Virus record (IMG/VR): IMGVR_UViG_3300014501_000530
Span: 1-20,721 of that record
Reading direction: 5' to 3' (one strand)
DNA: 20,721 nucleotides
From: a virus
This document shows, one piece after another, positions 5,269-11,344 of the stretch. The notes beneath the pieces were generated by a model that worked only from the letters and a program-made list of their open reading frames with translations, did not search any database and was not told where the DNA came from. Numbering within the stretch: the stretch's first letter is position 1; every line of letters starts with the position of its first letter. The position numbers and the translations under genes are program-made.

Positions 5269-5424
5269 CTACGTCTTATCTCCATGCCACCAGAACAAAG
5301 TATTTCCTTCGGCGTAAGTTGCGTGGATGTCCAGACCAAGCTTTTCGCAATGGTCTAGTGCCGCGTCACAAGTGGCGAAAAACCCGATCATCTTACCGTT
5401 GTAATAAGCCGGAAACTTCTTCAT
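5269..5424 (-). CDS. Small protein (51 aa)
   Basis: ATG at 5424 follows AAAGG at 7 nt. It encodes MKKFPAYYNGKMIGFFATCD, then AALDHCEKLGLDIHATYAEG and NTLFWWHGDKT. Composition and codon pattern look genuine. The YNGKMIGFFAT-x-x-x-AL-x-x-C arrangement suggests a small alpha/beta fold. No family is recognised. Confidence 0.65.
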   Translation of the reverse strand: MKKFPAYYNGKMIGFFATCDAALDHCEKLGLDIHATYAEGNTLFWWHGDKT

Positions 5425-5581
5425 ATCTAAACCTTTCTAATTCTTACCCATTTAACCCCATTTAACGACCTAAAACAATAGTAAACCATAGAGTTATTCA
5501 CCCTATAGCACTAGAAAGCGGCGTTTTTATTAGATTTAAGCGGTCTAATCCACCAACCTAAAAACCGCTACACTTAATTCT

Positions 5582-5740
5582 TTACTCAAAAACGCAACCC
5601 TCAATCCTCCATAACCCTCGGTATTCAATGCCTTTGTGGTTAAAATCGACAAGGTAATCAACTCCGATGATTAATAGTACCAATCCCAAAACCTTTACCA
5701 TTACCCCATTAAAATTTATCCACTTTTCTACTACCATCAT
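5582..5740 (-). CDS. Small membrane protein (52 aa)
   Basis: ATG at 5740 (or the adjacent one at 5737) follows a moderate GGTGAT site; the frame also extends to 5782. It encodes MMVVEKWINFNGVMVKVLGL, a hydrophobic helix (VKVLGLVLLIIGVDYLV, residues about 15-31) and a polar tail. One transmembrane segment is likely. No family is recognised; such proteins are common in phage early regions. Confidence 0.65.
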   Translation of the reverse strand: MMVVEKWINFNGVMVKVLGLVLLIIGVDYLVDFNHKGIEYRGLWRIEGCVFE

Positions 5741-5896
5741 ATAATCACCATAGTAAAACAACCTAGACGCAATAGCAAACACCTAGTTATTCACTAGAAG
5801 CCTACTAATTTGGCAAGAATTGCCGGAATCTATACATAGAGGTGCTAGGTATCACCCCGCGTTTTTTGAAAAACCCCATTATTGACGTAAAAACCA

Positions 5897-6088
5897 CTAT
5901 AAAACCCCACCGCTTGCTTGTGCTACTATGCAAACAGCCTGATCGCGACGATAACCGCTGTGGATAAAGGCCTTAATAACCTTAATCCAACTTTGGTATT
6001 GATGGAGCAATTTGGCCATTTCAACGTCTTCACTATCAAACCTAACTGGTAATTCTATATGACCATCCATATAATGAACAATTTCCAT
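5897..6088 (-). CDS. Hypothetical protein (63 aa)
   Basis: ATG at 6088 is chosen because GAGG lies 8 nt upstream; the ATG at 6121 has none. The protein is MEIVHYMDGHIELPVRFDSE, then VEMAKLLHQYQSWIKVIKAF and HSGYRRDQAVCIVAQASGGVL. It is predicted helical after residue 20. No family is recognised. It is the last leftward gene after a 700-bp gap. Confidence 0.7.
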   Translation of the reverse strand: MEIVHYMDGHIELPVRFDSEDVEMAKLLHQYQSWIKVIKAFIHSGYRRDQAVCIVAQASGGVL

Positions 6089-6799
6089 ATAGCTAACCTC
6101 AGTTTTGTTGGCATAAGGCATTTTGAGTGGTCAAAATTGGACTTTGAGCCATCAAAATCACCTGCGTTTTTCCAAAAACACGTTCTTAATCTAAATTTCG
6201 ACCCTTAAAACACAAAAACCTAGGAAAAACCATGTACAAAAGTGTTTCATACAGGGTAATTTGGCACATTTTAAGAAAAACCAGTGTTAAATGGATGGGT
6301 AGTAGAAACGAAAATTCTAACCGATTTTGATATTATCTTTTTCGGCTAGCACGGTGGGCGATTTAATGGTGGAGTTTTGCTGTTCTTAGTTTTATTAGTT
6401 GGAAGGCTCGTAAGCTGCAACACTAATAAAATTTAGTAAACTAAAACCAGGTTCAATCTATTCAGTTGTCAATTTAAGTTATGTTGTTCAAGGTGTCGCG
6501 TCATCTTTTACAGGACATTATCCATACTCGACCGAAGCCTAGGCTGAAGGTCCACTTTGTTGAACAGAACCAAAACCAAAAGAATATACAATCAAACAAA
6601 AAAACCAGAAAAATAATTTTATTTATTTCCCTAGTGAAAAATCTGAACCGGCAATATGTAATCATATGCCTTAGTAAACTCCTCTGCAAAACCCCAGAAT
6701 AACATTTCGACACCAAGACCAATGGTCAAAGTTTTTAGGGTGGGATAATCCATTTATGGCAAAATCCCAGACGTGATGATTATAGTTAAACAACATAAA
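6089..6799. other. Gene-poor region with a long hairpin
   Basis: No confident gene is seen in about 700 bp. ORFs of 73 codons occur on both strands (6481-6702 and 6501-6722) but lack ribosome binding sites and have low-complexity composition. A hairpin at 6388-6433 has a 10-12 bp stem (TTTTATTAGT with ACTAATAAAA) and an inner GGCT/AGCT pairing. A GCGTTTTTCCAAAAAC inverted repeat lies near 6163. The region may hold regulatory RNA or promoters. Confidence 0.45.
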
Positions 6800-7246
6800 T
6801 CACCTAATTTTCATCGGAGGAAATGCGTGTTTGCAAGCACGATATTGCGGCACGTCCCCGTGTTTGTCAATCTTTTGACGAACCACAACTGGCCGACTGA
6901 CAATCTTCTCAACCATCCTGACTTTAATAGGTTCAGGCGGGAGAAAATTCATACCAGACGAATCAGCTTTTGTGGGGACGGCGGGAATTTCGCCAAACTG
7001 CTGGATTATTTCCGCCTGGCGAATAGTTGTAACCTCTTGTCGCACAACGACTTGTGAGACAGGATCTACAACACTACGGCGTTGTAATCTCGCGACTTCG
7101 GCACGAGAGGCGAGTCGATTGCCGTTCTTTTTCTTCTTGGGATATTCCTGTACCCCGCCTTGAAGTGTCGGCGTTCCCCACTTAAAACGTCCATGGGGAT
7201 AGAATTTTCTGCCATAATCCCTTGGATCAGTGTACCAACTAGGCAT
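6800..7246 (-). CDS. Hypothetical basic protein (148 aa)
   Basis: ATG at 7246 has AAAGGAA about 8 nt upstream; the frame runs further but without a start site. The N terminus MPSWYTDPRDYGRKFYPHGR is aromatic and basic, followed by a KKKKNGNR cluster. A helical region (RAEVARLQRRSVVDP, then VRQEVTTIRQAEIIQQFGEI) comes next, and finally Pro/Val-rich stretches with repeated RP/VVVRQ. It is strongly basic and could bind nucleic acid or be a virion protein. No family is recognised. Confidence 0.75.
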   Translation of the reverse strand: MPSWYTDPRDYGRKFYPHGRFKWGTPTLQGGVQEYPKKKKNGNRLASRAEVARLQRRSVVDPVSQVVVRQEVTTIRQAEIIQQFGEIPAVPTKADSSGMNFLPPEPIKVRMVEKIVSRPVVVRQKIDKHGDVPQYRACKHAFPPMKIR

Positions 7247-7352
7247 AAAACGTTCCTTTTTTAACCCCTTTTTATACGTTTGCCCTACCCCAAACGCATG
7301 GAATATGGTGTCATTCCCGCCGCTTTTAGCGTTTTTTAGGCGAAAAACCGCA

Positions 7353-7625
7353 TTATTCGCTTGAAAACAGGGTTTTTTGCGAGAAAACAACAGGAGTTGA
7401 AATCGCTTTTTCTTTCTCTTTTCCGCCCAAATTCCAGGTTTTCGTGTCCAACCCCTCCACGTAAACCTTTGCCATATCAGCACTTACGAACGGCCCCGCA
7501 TTAAAATCATTATCCATCGCATCACAATACCAACTTTCCCCAATCCTAGAGACTAAAACCGCAGCAAACCTGCGATTACGAACAAATCCCTTGAAATTAC
7601 CGCTAAGCAGTTTGATCCACACCAT
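7353..7625 (-). CDS. Hypothetical protein (90 aa)
   Basis: ATG at 7625 has AAAAGG 7 nt upstream. The sequence begins MVWIKLLSGNFKGFVRNRRF and continues with an SRIGESWYCDAMDNDFNAGPF segment that may be a beta-rich fold, then ADMAKVYVEGLDTKTWNL. The Lys/Glu-rich tail ends KTLFSSE. The frame overlaps nothing. No family is recognised. Confidence 0.7.
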   Translation of the reverse strand: MVWIKLLSGNFKGFVRNRRFAAVLVSRIGESWYCDAMDNDFNAGPFVSADMAKVYVEGLDTKTWNLGGKEKEKAISTPVVFSQKTLFSSE

Positions 7626-7661
7626 AATAAACCTTTTCTATGGTTTTTCCCTAGTTGATAA

Positions 7662-7847
7662 TCAATAGTCGATTTGGCAACCACTTGAGGTATTTTCACC
7701 CACGATATTACACCCCATAGTTGTTTGCCCCAACCTCGCGAGAAGATGTTGCCGTTCATCATTGCTTAACATTTTCCCTTGGAATGCCATCCAGACACAT
7801 TCCCTTAGTTGGGCAATCTCATCTTCGGTCAAACGCAAGGTGTACAT
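7662..7847 (-). CDS. Small helical protein (61 aa)
   Basis: ATG at 7847 follows AAAAGGA with 6 nt spacing; an ATG 2 codons earlier lies inside that site. It encodes MYTLRLTEDEIAQLRECVWM, then AFQGKMLSNDERQHLLARLG and a C-terminal tail with Cys. The LTEDEIAQLRECVWMAF pattern resembles the N-terminal helix of many small phage proteins (LT-x-x-E-x-x-x-L-x-x-x-L), without known function. Confidence 0.7.
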   Translation of the reverse strand: MYTLRLTEDEIAQLRECVWMAFQGKMLSNDERQHLLARLGQTTMGCNIVGENTSSGCQIDY

Positions 7848-7882
7848 AACCATTCCTTTTAAGGTGGTTTTCTTTCTGTTCG

Positions 7883-7934
7883 TTTTTCGGTACGTCCGAA
7901 AAAGAAGAGACTGTCTCCAGTTTAAGGAAGACAG
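7883..7934 (-). terminator. Hairpins with U-rich tail before the 7847 gene
   Basis: On the minus strand CTGTCTTCC pairs with GGAGACAG (7911-7934, one bulge) and is followed by TCTCTTCTTTTT, an intrinsic-terminator pattern for leftward transcription. A second perfect hairpin, TTTTTCGG-ACGTA-CCGAAAAA (7883-7903), follows. They could end the leftward transcript crossing the structured region and separate it from the 7662-7847 gene. Confidence 0.6.
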
Positions 7935-8082
7935 CCCCGGTTTGCTCTTTCGAGCGAGTTTTATCCATCGCAACGGTAGATCAATTAACCTGGTTTTTCA
8001 ACCAAACTAAAAGATACGCCACATGGTAACTTGCGATTTCCATTAACTTGAATACGTTTACCCGAATATTCAAGCAATACGA

Positions 8083-8225
8083 TTTGACTTGGAATCTAAC
8101 TCACGTAGTTAGCCCGTTCGGTATAATCACCACGAAAATCTGGAAGTGTCTATCGTAAAACCTACTAGCAATAGAAATACTATTGCCCACTTGCGTGCTC
8201 CAGATTCTTTCCGTACCAAGTTGAA
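8083..8225. ncRNA. Structured domain with enclosing helix and two arms
   Basis: An outer helix (8087-8092/8216-8221, extendable to 8083/8225 with G-U pairs on the plus strand) encloses a small hairpin CTAACT-CACGT-AGTTAG (8096-8112). It also encloses a long arm built from AATCTGGA/TCCAGATT (8137-8144/8199-8206), AAGTG/CACTT and GCAATAG-AAATA-CTATTGC. Upstream, CTTGAATA/TATTCAAG (8047-8074) forms a separate 8-bp hairpin. Confidence 0.55.
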
Positions 8226-8241
8226 CCATTATCGACGCTTT

Positions 8242-8351
8242 CTCTTAGTAAATGGGAGGGTCCGCAATCTGCTTTTTCTTGCGAAAAAGTGTGTCGAATT
8301 GCTTCATCCGGGAGATTAAGGCCGGACTTTCGACCGAAGTTACACTAAGAG
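8242..8351 (-). ncRNA. Structured domain closed by CTCTTAGT/ACTAAGAG with two GNRA hairpins
   Basis: An 8-bp helix (8242-8249 with 8344-8351) encloses CTTTTTC-GCAA-GAAAAAG (8272-8289, read on the minus strand) and CGGTC-GAAA-GTCCG (8323-8336, one mismatch). A 9-bp hairpin GTTAT-GCTG-CAA-CAGC-TA-ATAAC starts at 8351, immediately next to it, and could stack on the outer helix. Confidence 0.55.
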
Positions 8352-8626
8352 TTATGCTGCAACAGCTAATAACGCCCTTTGATGGAAACTTGGATTTGTC
8401 GCATCTAACCAATTCTACTGCCAAGATCCTAAACTCAACCATGGTATTGCTACCATTGGGAATTCATTTGCAGATAGAACCAGAATGAATGAAGTGTTGG
8501 GGGATTGGACCACTTGCCTATATGCAATAAAATCACTAGTACGGTAGGGTAATCTATGTTTCCATCCGAACCAAACACGATCCGACTCGACTCGCTATCG
8601 CTTGTCTCGTCTTTTCCCCCTTTTTT

Positions 8627-8743
8627 ACCTAAACCAGGTTAGGTGAATGTTATCCCTAACAAAACACTAACAAATTGAATTAGGCTAATGTTAACCCAAA
8701 CAACAACCTAACTAGGGCAACTGCCATTAAGGTATAAGTTAGG
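8627..8743. other. CTAAC/GTTAG-rich segment with helices
   Basis: CTAA(C) and (G)TTAG repeats recur here: ACCTAAACCAGGTTAGGT (8627-8644) is a hairpin, GTTAGG (8638-8643) can pair with CCTAAC (8655-8660) instead, and CCTAACT (8707-8713) pairs with AGTTAGG (8737-8743). The repeats could be parts of the RNA structure or binding sites for a DNA-binding protein. Confidence 0.4.
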
Positions 8744-8913
8744 ATTGATCGGAATGGAGACAATGAAGCTATGCGTTTTTCCTAATCATTGCGACTAGGC
8801 AAACGTCGATGGAAAACCACTAAGAACAATTACCCATTTCCTATATGGTTTTGCATTTCCGATTTAATTCGGATAGGCAAAGTGTAGATAGGGTATAGGT
8901 AAGTGTAGGGTTT

Positions 8914-9009
8914 GGGATCGAACAGGCGTCGGGCCGTGCTGGCCGTTGCCGGGCGTAGTCGGGAGGGATCGAACAGGCGTCGGGCCGTGCTGGCCGTTGC
9001 CGGGCGTAG
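8914..9009. repeat. GC-rich 45-bp direct duplication
   Basis: Positions 8914-8958 and 8965-9009 are identical 45-mers starting GGGATCGAACAGGCGTCGGG, separated by 6 bp (period 51). Each is about 73% GC in an AT-richer setting and contains GGCC-GTGCT-GGCC, a small hairpin. Minus-strand translation stays open through both copies, but no start or binding site is seen. It looks like a recent duplication of a foreign or functional element. Confidence 0.9.
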
Positions 9010-9192
9010 CAAGTGCTACAATTCCCAAGCACTTCAATGATGCTTAGTCCGCCTTAACGTAGGCTATATGCTGGCATGATGCCAGTACACCACTTTGGTT
9101 ATGACCCGTCTAAGGCCTTGCAATAACGGCCTAGGGAATGGTGTATTACGTCTCCCGAACAATGGGTAGTCTTTGCCGATCAATGACGATGG

Positions 9193-9450
9193 ACTAGGAC
9201 TATCGAAAATTCGCTAGGTCTAGTTTGCTTGCAGTTGTCAACCCGACATACTACTTCTAATTGTACTCGTGCATCTTGCGAAGCCCCAACAACGCAACGG
9301 ATGGCGTTACCATCATGCCGATACGTGGCAATTCGTTCGGTCATTCCATACCATCCAGTCTATGACACTGGACGTTGGCACTTGCGTTGTCTCATCGCAG
9401 ATAGACCTTGCTAAATGGGCCTAGTCTCTGCAAGTACAATCGTGCAAACT
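9193..9450. ncRNA. Nested multi-branch RNA domain
   Basis: From the outside in: a hairpin ACTAG.../...CTAGT (9193-9224, 12-13 pairs); ATTGTACT/AGTACAAT (9260-9267/9433-9440, extendable to 11 bp with G-U on the minus strand); and ACAACGCAA/TTGCGTTGT (9289-9297/9382-9390). The last of these encloses GATGG-CGTTA-CCATC (9300-9314), TGCC/GGCA (9316-9330) and TCCAGT/ACTGGA (9354-9372). GCAGA(TA)GAC/GTCTCTGC (about 9397-9431) forms a side arm. The helices are mutually compatible, as expected for a folded RNA. Confidence 0.55.
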
Positions 9451-9478
9451 GACAGGGAGAAAATTATCAAAGAACAAA

Positions 9479-9526
9479 AGCTACTCTTTCGAGTAGCTAA
9501 GCTTCCGTCCCTCCGTTAAGAGGGAC
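9479..9526 (-). terminator. Tandem hairpins; leftward intrinsic terminator
   Basis: AGCTACTC (9479-9486) and GAGTAGCT (9491-9498) form a perfect 8-bp stem whose minus-strand loop is GAAA and which is followed on that strand by TTTTGTTCTTT. GTCCCTC/GAGGGAC (9507-9513/9520-9526) forms a second 7-bp stem just after the 9550-9855 gene. Together they probably terminate that leftward gene. Confidence 0.75.
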
Positions 9527-9549
9527 AGTCGCGAACCCTGTAGGTTGGA

Positions 9550-9855
9550 TTAAACCGGGACAACGGCATCGACGATATCGGCGATAAAGACACCTTGTGC
9601 GGTGAACTTCGCAATACGCTTTGCTTGCGACGTTTCCACCGTAAGCATACGTACTCCCTCATCGAAAGTGCTGTTTTTTGCACCGACGATAGTACGCCGA
9701 TTCTTTCGAGCGTCCAGCGTGCAATCGAGCGTCTCCCGCATTGCCTCTAGCAATGCACGAGTGCCCTCCTCCGTCTTGCCCTTAGTCAAGGCAGACAAGG
9801 CGAGTGCTTGTCCGGCGAGTGCGGCTTTTTCCGTGGAAGTGAGTTTAGCGGCCAT
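9550..9855 (-). CDS. Hypothetical Ala-rich helical protein (101 aa)
   Basis: ATG at 9855 begins MAAKLTSTEKAALAGQALAL. No good Shine-Dalgarno site is visible, and the 100 nt upstream hold three hairpins. The protein is helical and Ala-rich at first (residues 1-45), then basic (ARKNRRTIVGAKN) and ends with FTAQGVFIADIVDAVVPV. The gene is richer in GC than the leftward block, and its antisense ORF (9602-9880) is probably a shadow. No family is recognised. A double hairpin terminator lies directly downstream. Confidence 0.65.
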   Translation of the reverse strand: MAAKLTSTEKAALAGQALALSALTKGKTEEGTRALLEAMRETLDCTLDARKNRRTIVGAKNSTFDEGVRMLTVETSQAKRIAKFTAQGVFIADIVDAVVPV

Positions 9856-9870
9856 GATACTGTCCGATCT

Positions 9871-9962
9871 GCCTACTTAGTAGGCTAAAGTGTTTTGCCT
9901 CATAAGAGGCGATATTGAAACGAGATACGTTGAACGCGAGATAGCGGAAACATTGCGTTTCC
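9871..9962. promoter_or_regulatory. Three-hairpin leader of the 9550-9855 gene
   Basis: Perfect short stems occur at 9871-9885 (GCCTAC-TTA-GTAGGC), 9897-9910 (GCCTC-ATAA-GAGGC) and 9946-9962 (GGAAAC-ATTGC-GTTTCC). They fill the leader in front of a start that lacks an obvious binding site, so structure may control its translation. A 39-codon leftward ORF (9845-9964) also crosses this area but is not convincing. Confidence 0.5.
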
Positions 9963-10014
9963 ATTGTCATCCCCCCACCGACGGCACGATTCTAGGCGAG
10001 TAGTCAAGTGAAGT

Positions 10015-10158
10015 CTATTTTGGCGAAAATTTTCTTTTTCCTTTGAAGCGAGTGACACTATCCGGTATCACTCCCTTCCGCCGATAGTCTCTGCCTTGCG
10101 TTTGTATTAACTTGGCAAGTGCCACAAGTTTAGGTGATAGTACGCTTAGCCGTCCCAT
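10015..10158 (-). CDS. Small basic protein (47 aa)
   Basis: ATG at 10158 is preferred because AAGGA lies 6-7 nt upstream; the frame also opens at 10197. It encodes MGRLSVLSPKLVALAKLIQT, then QGRDYRRKGVIP and a Lys/Arg-rich tail. It could be a small nucleic-acid-binding protein. The next leftward gene starts about 160 bp downstream. Confidence 0.6.
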   Translation of the reverse strand: MGRLSVLSPKLVALAKLIQTQGRDYRRKGVIPDSVTRFKGKRKFSPK

Positions 10159-10269
10159 ATCATTCCTTCCGTTGCTTCCATCCCCCGATTGAATCATTGC
10201 GATTGTATCGGCATTGTCAAGTACTCTGCATTGGGAAGATTTTCATTTTCTCAAAATCCAAAAAACATA

Positions 10270-10466
10270 CCATATAGATAGTGGTCAATAGACCTTCATA
10301 TGGAGCAAAATCTATATCGACGTTTGCCGCACGATAGCAGTATGCTCCGTCTTCGTGGTCAGTACGGGAAGCTATCGCCCCGCATTTTGCTTCCTATTGA
10401 GTTTAGAAGTGCTCCATTTATCCGAAAATATGGGGCGGAAAAACTGCCCCATAATTCAGTGCTCCA
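10270..10466. ncRNA. Structured element with alternative pairings
   Basis: CCATAT/ATATGG (10270-10275/10298-10303) closes a hairpin. GGAGCAAAAT (10302-10311) pairs with ATTTTGC(T)TCC (10384-10394), enclosing CGATAGC/GCTATCG (10332-10338/10371-10377) and CCGT/ACGG. ATGGGGC/GCCCCAT (10430-10436/10446-10452) is a further stem, flanked by two AGTGCTCCA copies (10408 and 10458). TGGAGCA at 10301-10307 could instead pair with TGCTCC at 10343, 10410 or 10460. An overlapping 94-codon plus-strand ORF (10300-10584) is unlikely to be real. Confidence 0.5.
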
Positions 10467-10584
10467 CAATTCGGCACATTTGCCATCTTTACTATTATTG
10501 TCACATTTCCCCTTATTGCTCTTATTACCACTAATACCAGGATTGCGTTTTTTGCCAGGAATGCCAGGATTGCTGCTTTTGTGA

Positions 10585-11004
10585 GATTTGTGATTTTGAC
10601 CCCGGCCCCATAATCATAGAAGTTATTTCAAGTTAGGGTTTTGTTCGGATTTCGCGGCGGGCCTGTAAACTAAGTTAAGATCAAAGCTTCCCGTAACAAC
10701 CAGTAATTTAAAACCTAGTAGCAGAGATATTTATTCTTTCCCGTCCCAACCAAACGCTTAATGATGTGTCTCTTATAGTAGTGCTATGGATAATCATAGG
10801 ATCAAAATAAGACTTCTATAAGAAAATGAAAAAGGGAAGTGAAAAAATCATTGTTTTTGAAAAAAACGGGGGTTGCCTAGCAAACGGTTGTTTCCCATCA
10901 TGACCAGAACCCTATATATATTTATTACTTGGTTTTTCCGTCAACTTGTATAAACCGGTAGTGAAAGCTTAAAATAAGACTTTGTAAAGAAAGCGAAGAG
11001 CAAA
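10585..11004. promoter_or_regulatory. Switch region with duplicated promoter-like segment
   Basis: No gene is seen. Two segments share TATTTATT, then a CCGTC-type stretch, then AAAATAAGACTT (10804-10815 and 10973-10984). The second lies about 20 bp before the first rightward gene, and TTGTATAAA lies about 30 bp before the second copy. They are candidates for rightward (late) promoters. A GTTTTT/AAAAAC inverted repeat lies near 10855. Confidence 0.4.
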
Positions 11005-11214
11005 ATGAACTACCATAAGAATTTCTCAGACCGACGTACCCAATCCTATTATGGTTCAGACACTCATCCATATAATTGGTTCAAATCAACTTCTCCTAGT
11101 AATCTTCTCTATCCACAAGGGGCAAGTAAATTTGGAACCAGCATAAATAAGATTCCTTATCCAACAGACAATGCTGATAGAGCACCAAGAGCAGTAACAC
11201 CAAAGTATCTCTAG
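11005..11214 (+). CDS. Hypothetical protein (69 aa)
   Basis: This is the first rightward gene, starting at ATG 11005 after a weak GAAGAG site. It begins MNYHKNFSDRRTQSYYGSDT and is rich in Tyr, Ser, Asn and Pro (HPYNWFKSTSPSNLLYPQGA), so it is probably extended or disordered, as in small virion proteins. No family is recognised. Confidence 0.6.
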   Translation: MNYHKNFSDRRTQSYYGSDTHPYNWFKSTSPSNLLYPQGASKFGTSINKIPYPTDNADRAPRAVTPKYL

Positions 11215-11242
11215 CGTCGAGGTTAGAACGGGAAACAAACCT

Positions 11243-11344
11243 ATGCCTAATAAGGACTATATATTTCAAGATATTATTGATTTTGGTCTAATCATTATTT
11301 TAATGGTTTGGATTTTAACCCTAGGAGGTTTTTGTGGCTCGTAA
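11243..11344 (+). CDS. 33-aa membrane peptide overlapping the next gene
   Basis: ATG at 11243 encodes MPNKDYIFQDIIDFGLIIIL, then MVWILTLGGFCGS and TAA. Residues 12-30 form one hydrophobic helix, so it is probably membrane-inserted. Its 3' end contains the AGGAGG binding site and GTG start of the next gene, an 11-bp overlap typical of coupling. Its own binding site is weak (GGGAAA). A toxin-like or holin-like role is possible but unproven. Confidence 0.5.
   Translation: MPNKDYIFQDIIDFGLIIILMVWILTLGGFCGS

Larger units (their letters stand above)
5081..5794. repeat. Three-copy intergenic motif (ATAG...AGTTATTCAC)
   Basis: The plus strand shows AGTTATTCAC at 5093, 5492 and 5785, each preceded 12-14 bp earlier by ATAG followed by an A-rich stretch (near 5081, 5478 and 5772). 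All three lie in gaps between the small leftward genes. On the transcribed strand this reads GTGAATAACT, then about 8-10 bp, then a T-rich stretch and CTAT. They may be related promoters, operators or processing sites. Confidence 0.5.
8040..9470 (-). ncRNA. Candidate large structured non-coding RNA region
   Basis: About 1.4 kb without a convincing gene is packed with nested complementary helices. Examples are 8137-8144/8199-8206 (8 bp) enclosing 8144-8148/8188-8192 and 8168-8174/8180-8186; 8242-8249/8344-8351; 8707-8713/8737-8743; 9086-9092/9139-9145 around CTAAGGCC/GGCCTAG; 9260-9267/9433-9440; and 9289-9297/9382-9390 (9 bp). On the minus strand, three hairpins here close with GNRA-type loops (GCAA at 8272-8289 and 8441-8456, GAAA at 8323-8336). 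That favours the leftward strand, although some G-U pairs fit the plus strand better. Ends and orientation are inferred. Size and setting recall the large ornate RNAs of phages (GOLLD, ROOL), but no family match can be claimed. Confidence 0.5.

Noticed and set aside
6481-6722. Opposed 73-codon ORFs
   Set aside because: They lack ribosome binding sites and are AT-driven in composition (Phe/Ile/Lys-rich); neither looks like a gene.
8252-8488. 78-codon plus-strand and 65-codon minus-strand ORFs in the structured region
   Set aside because: Neither has a binding site or recognisable protein features, and both overlap complementary helices.
8830-9032. Minus-strand ORFs across the 45-bp duplication (ATASTARRLFDP repeats)
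   Set aside because: They have no binding site; the repeat period is a multiple of 3, which keeps any frame open by itself.
9845-9964. 39-codon leftward ORF before the 9550-9855 gene
   Set aside because: It spans three perfect hairpins and has only an irregular G-run as binding site; a leader is more likely.
10300-10584. 94-codon plus-strand ORF beginning MEQNLYRRLPH
   Set aside because: It has no ribosome binding site, a Leu/Pro-rich low-complexity end, and overlaps several perfect stems; structure explains the sequence better.
10500-10620. Collagen-like reading (NPGIPGKKRNPGISG) on the minus strand
   Set aside because: The frame has no start codon and is preceded by a stop; it covers only a few Gly repeats.
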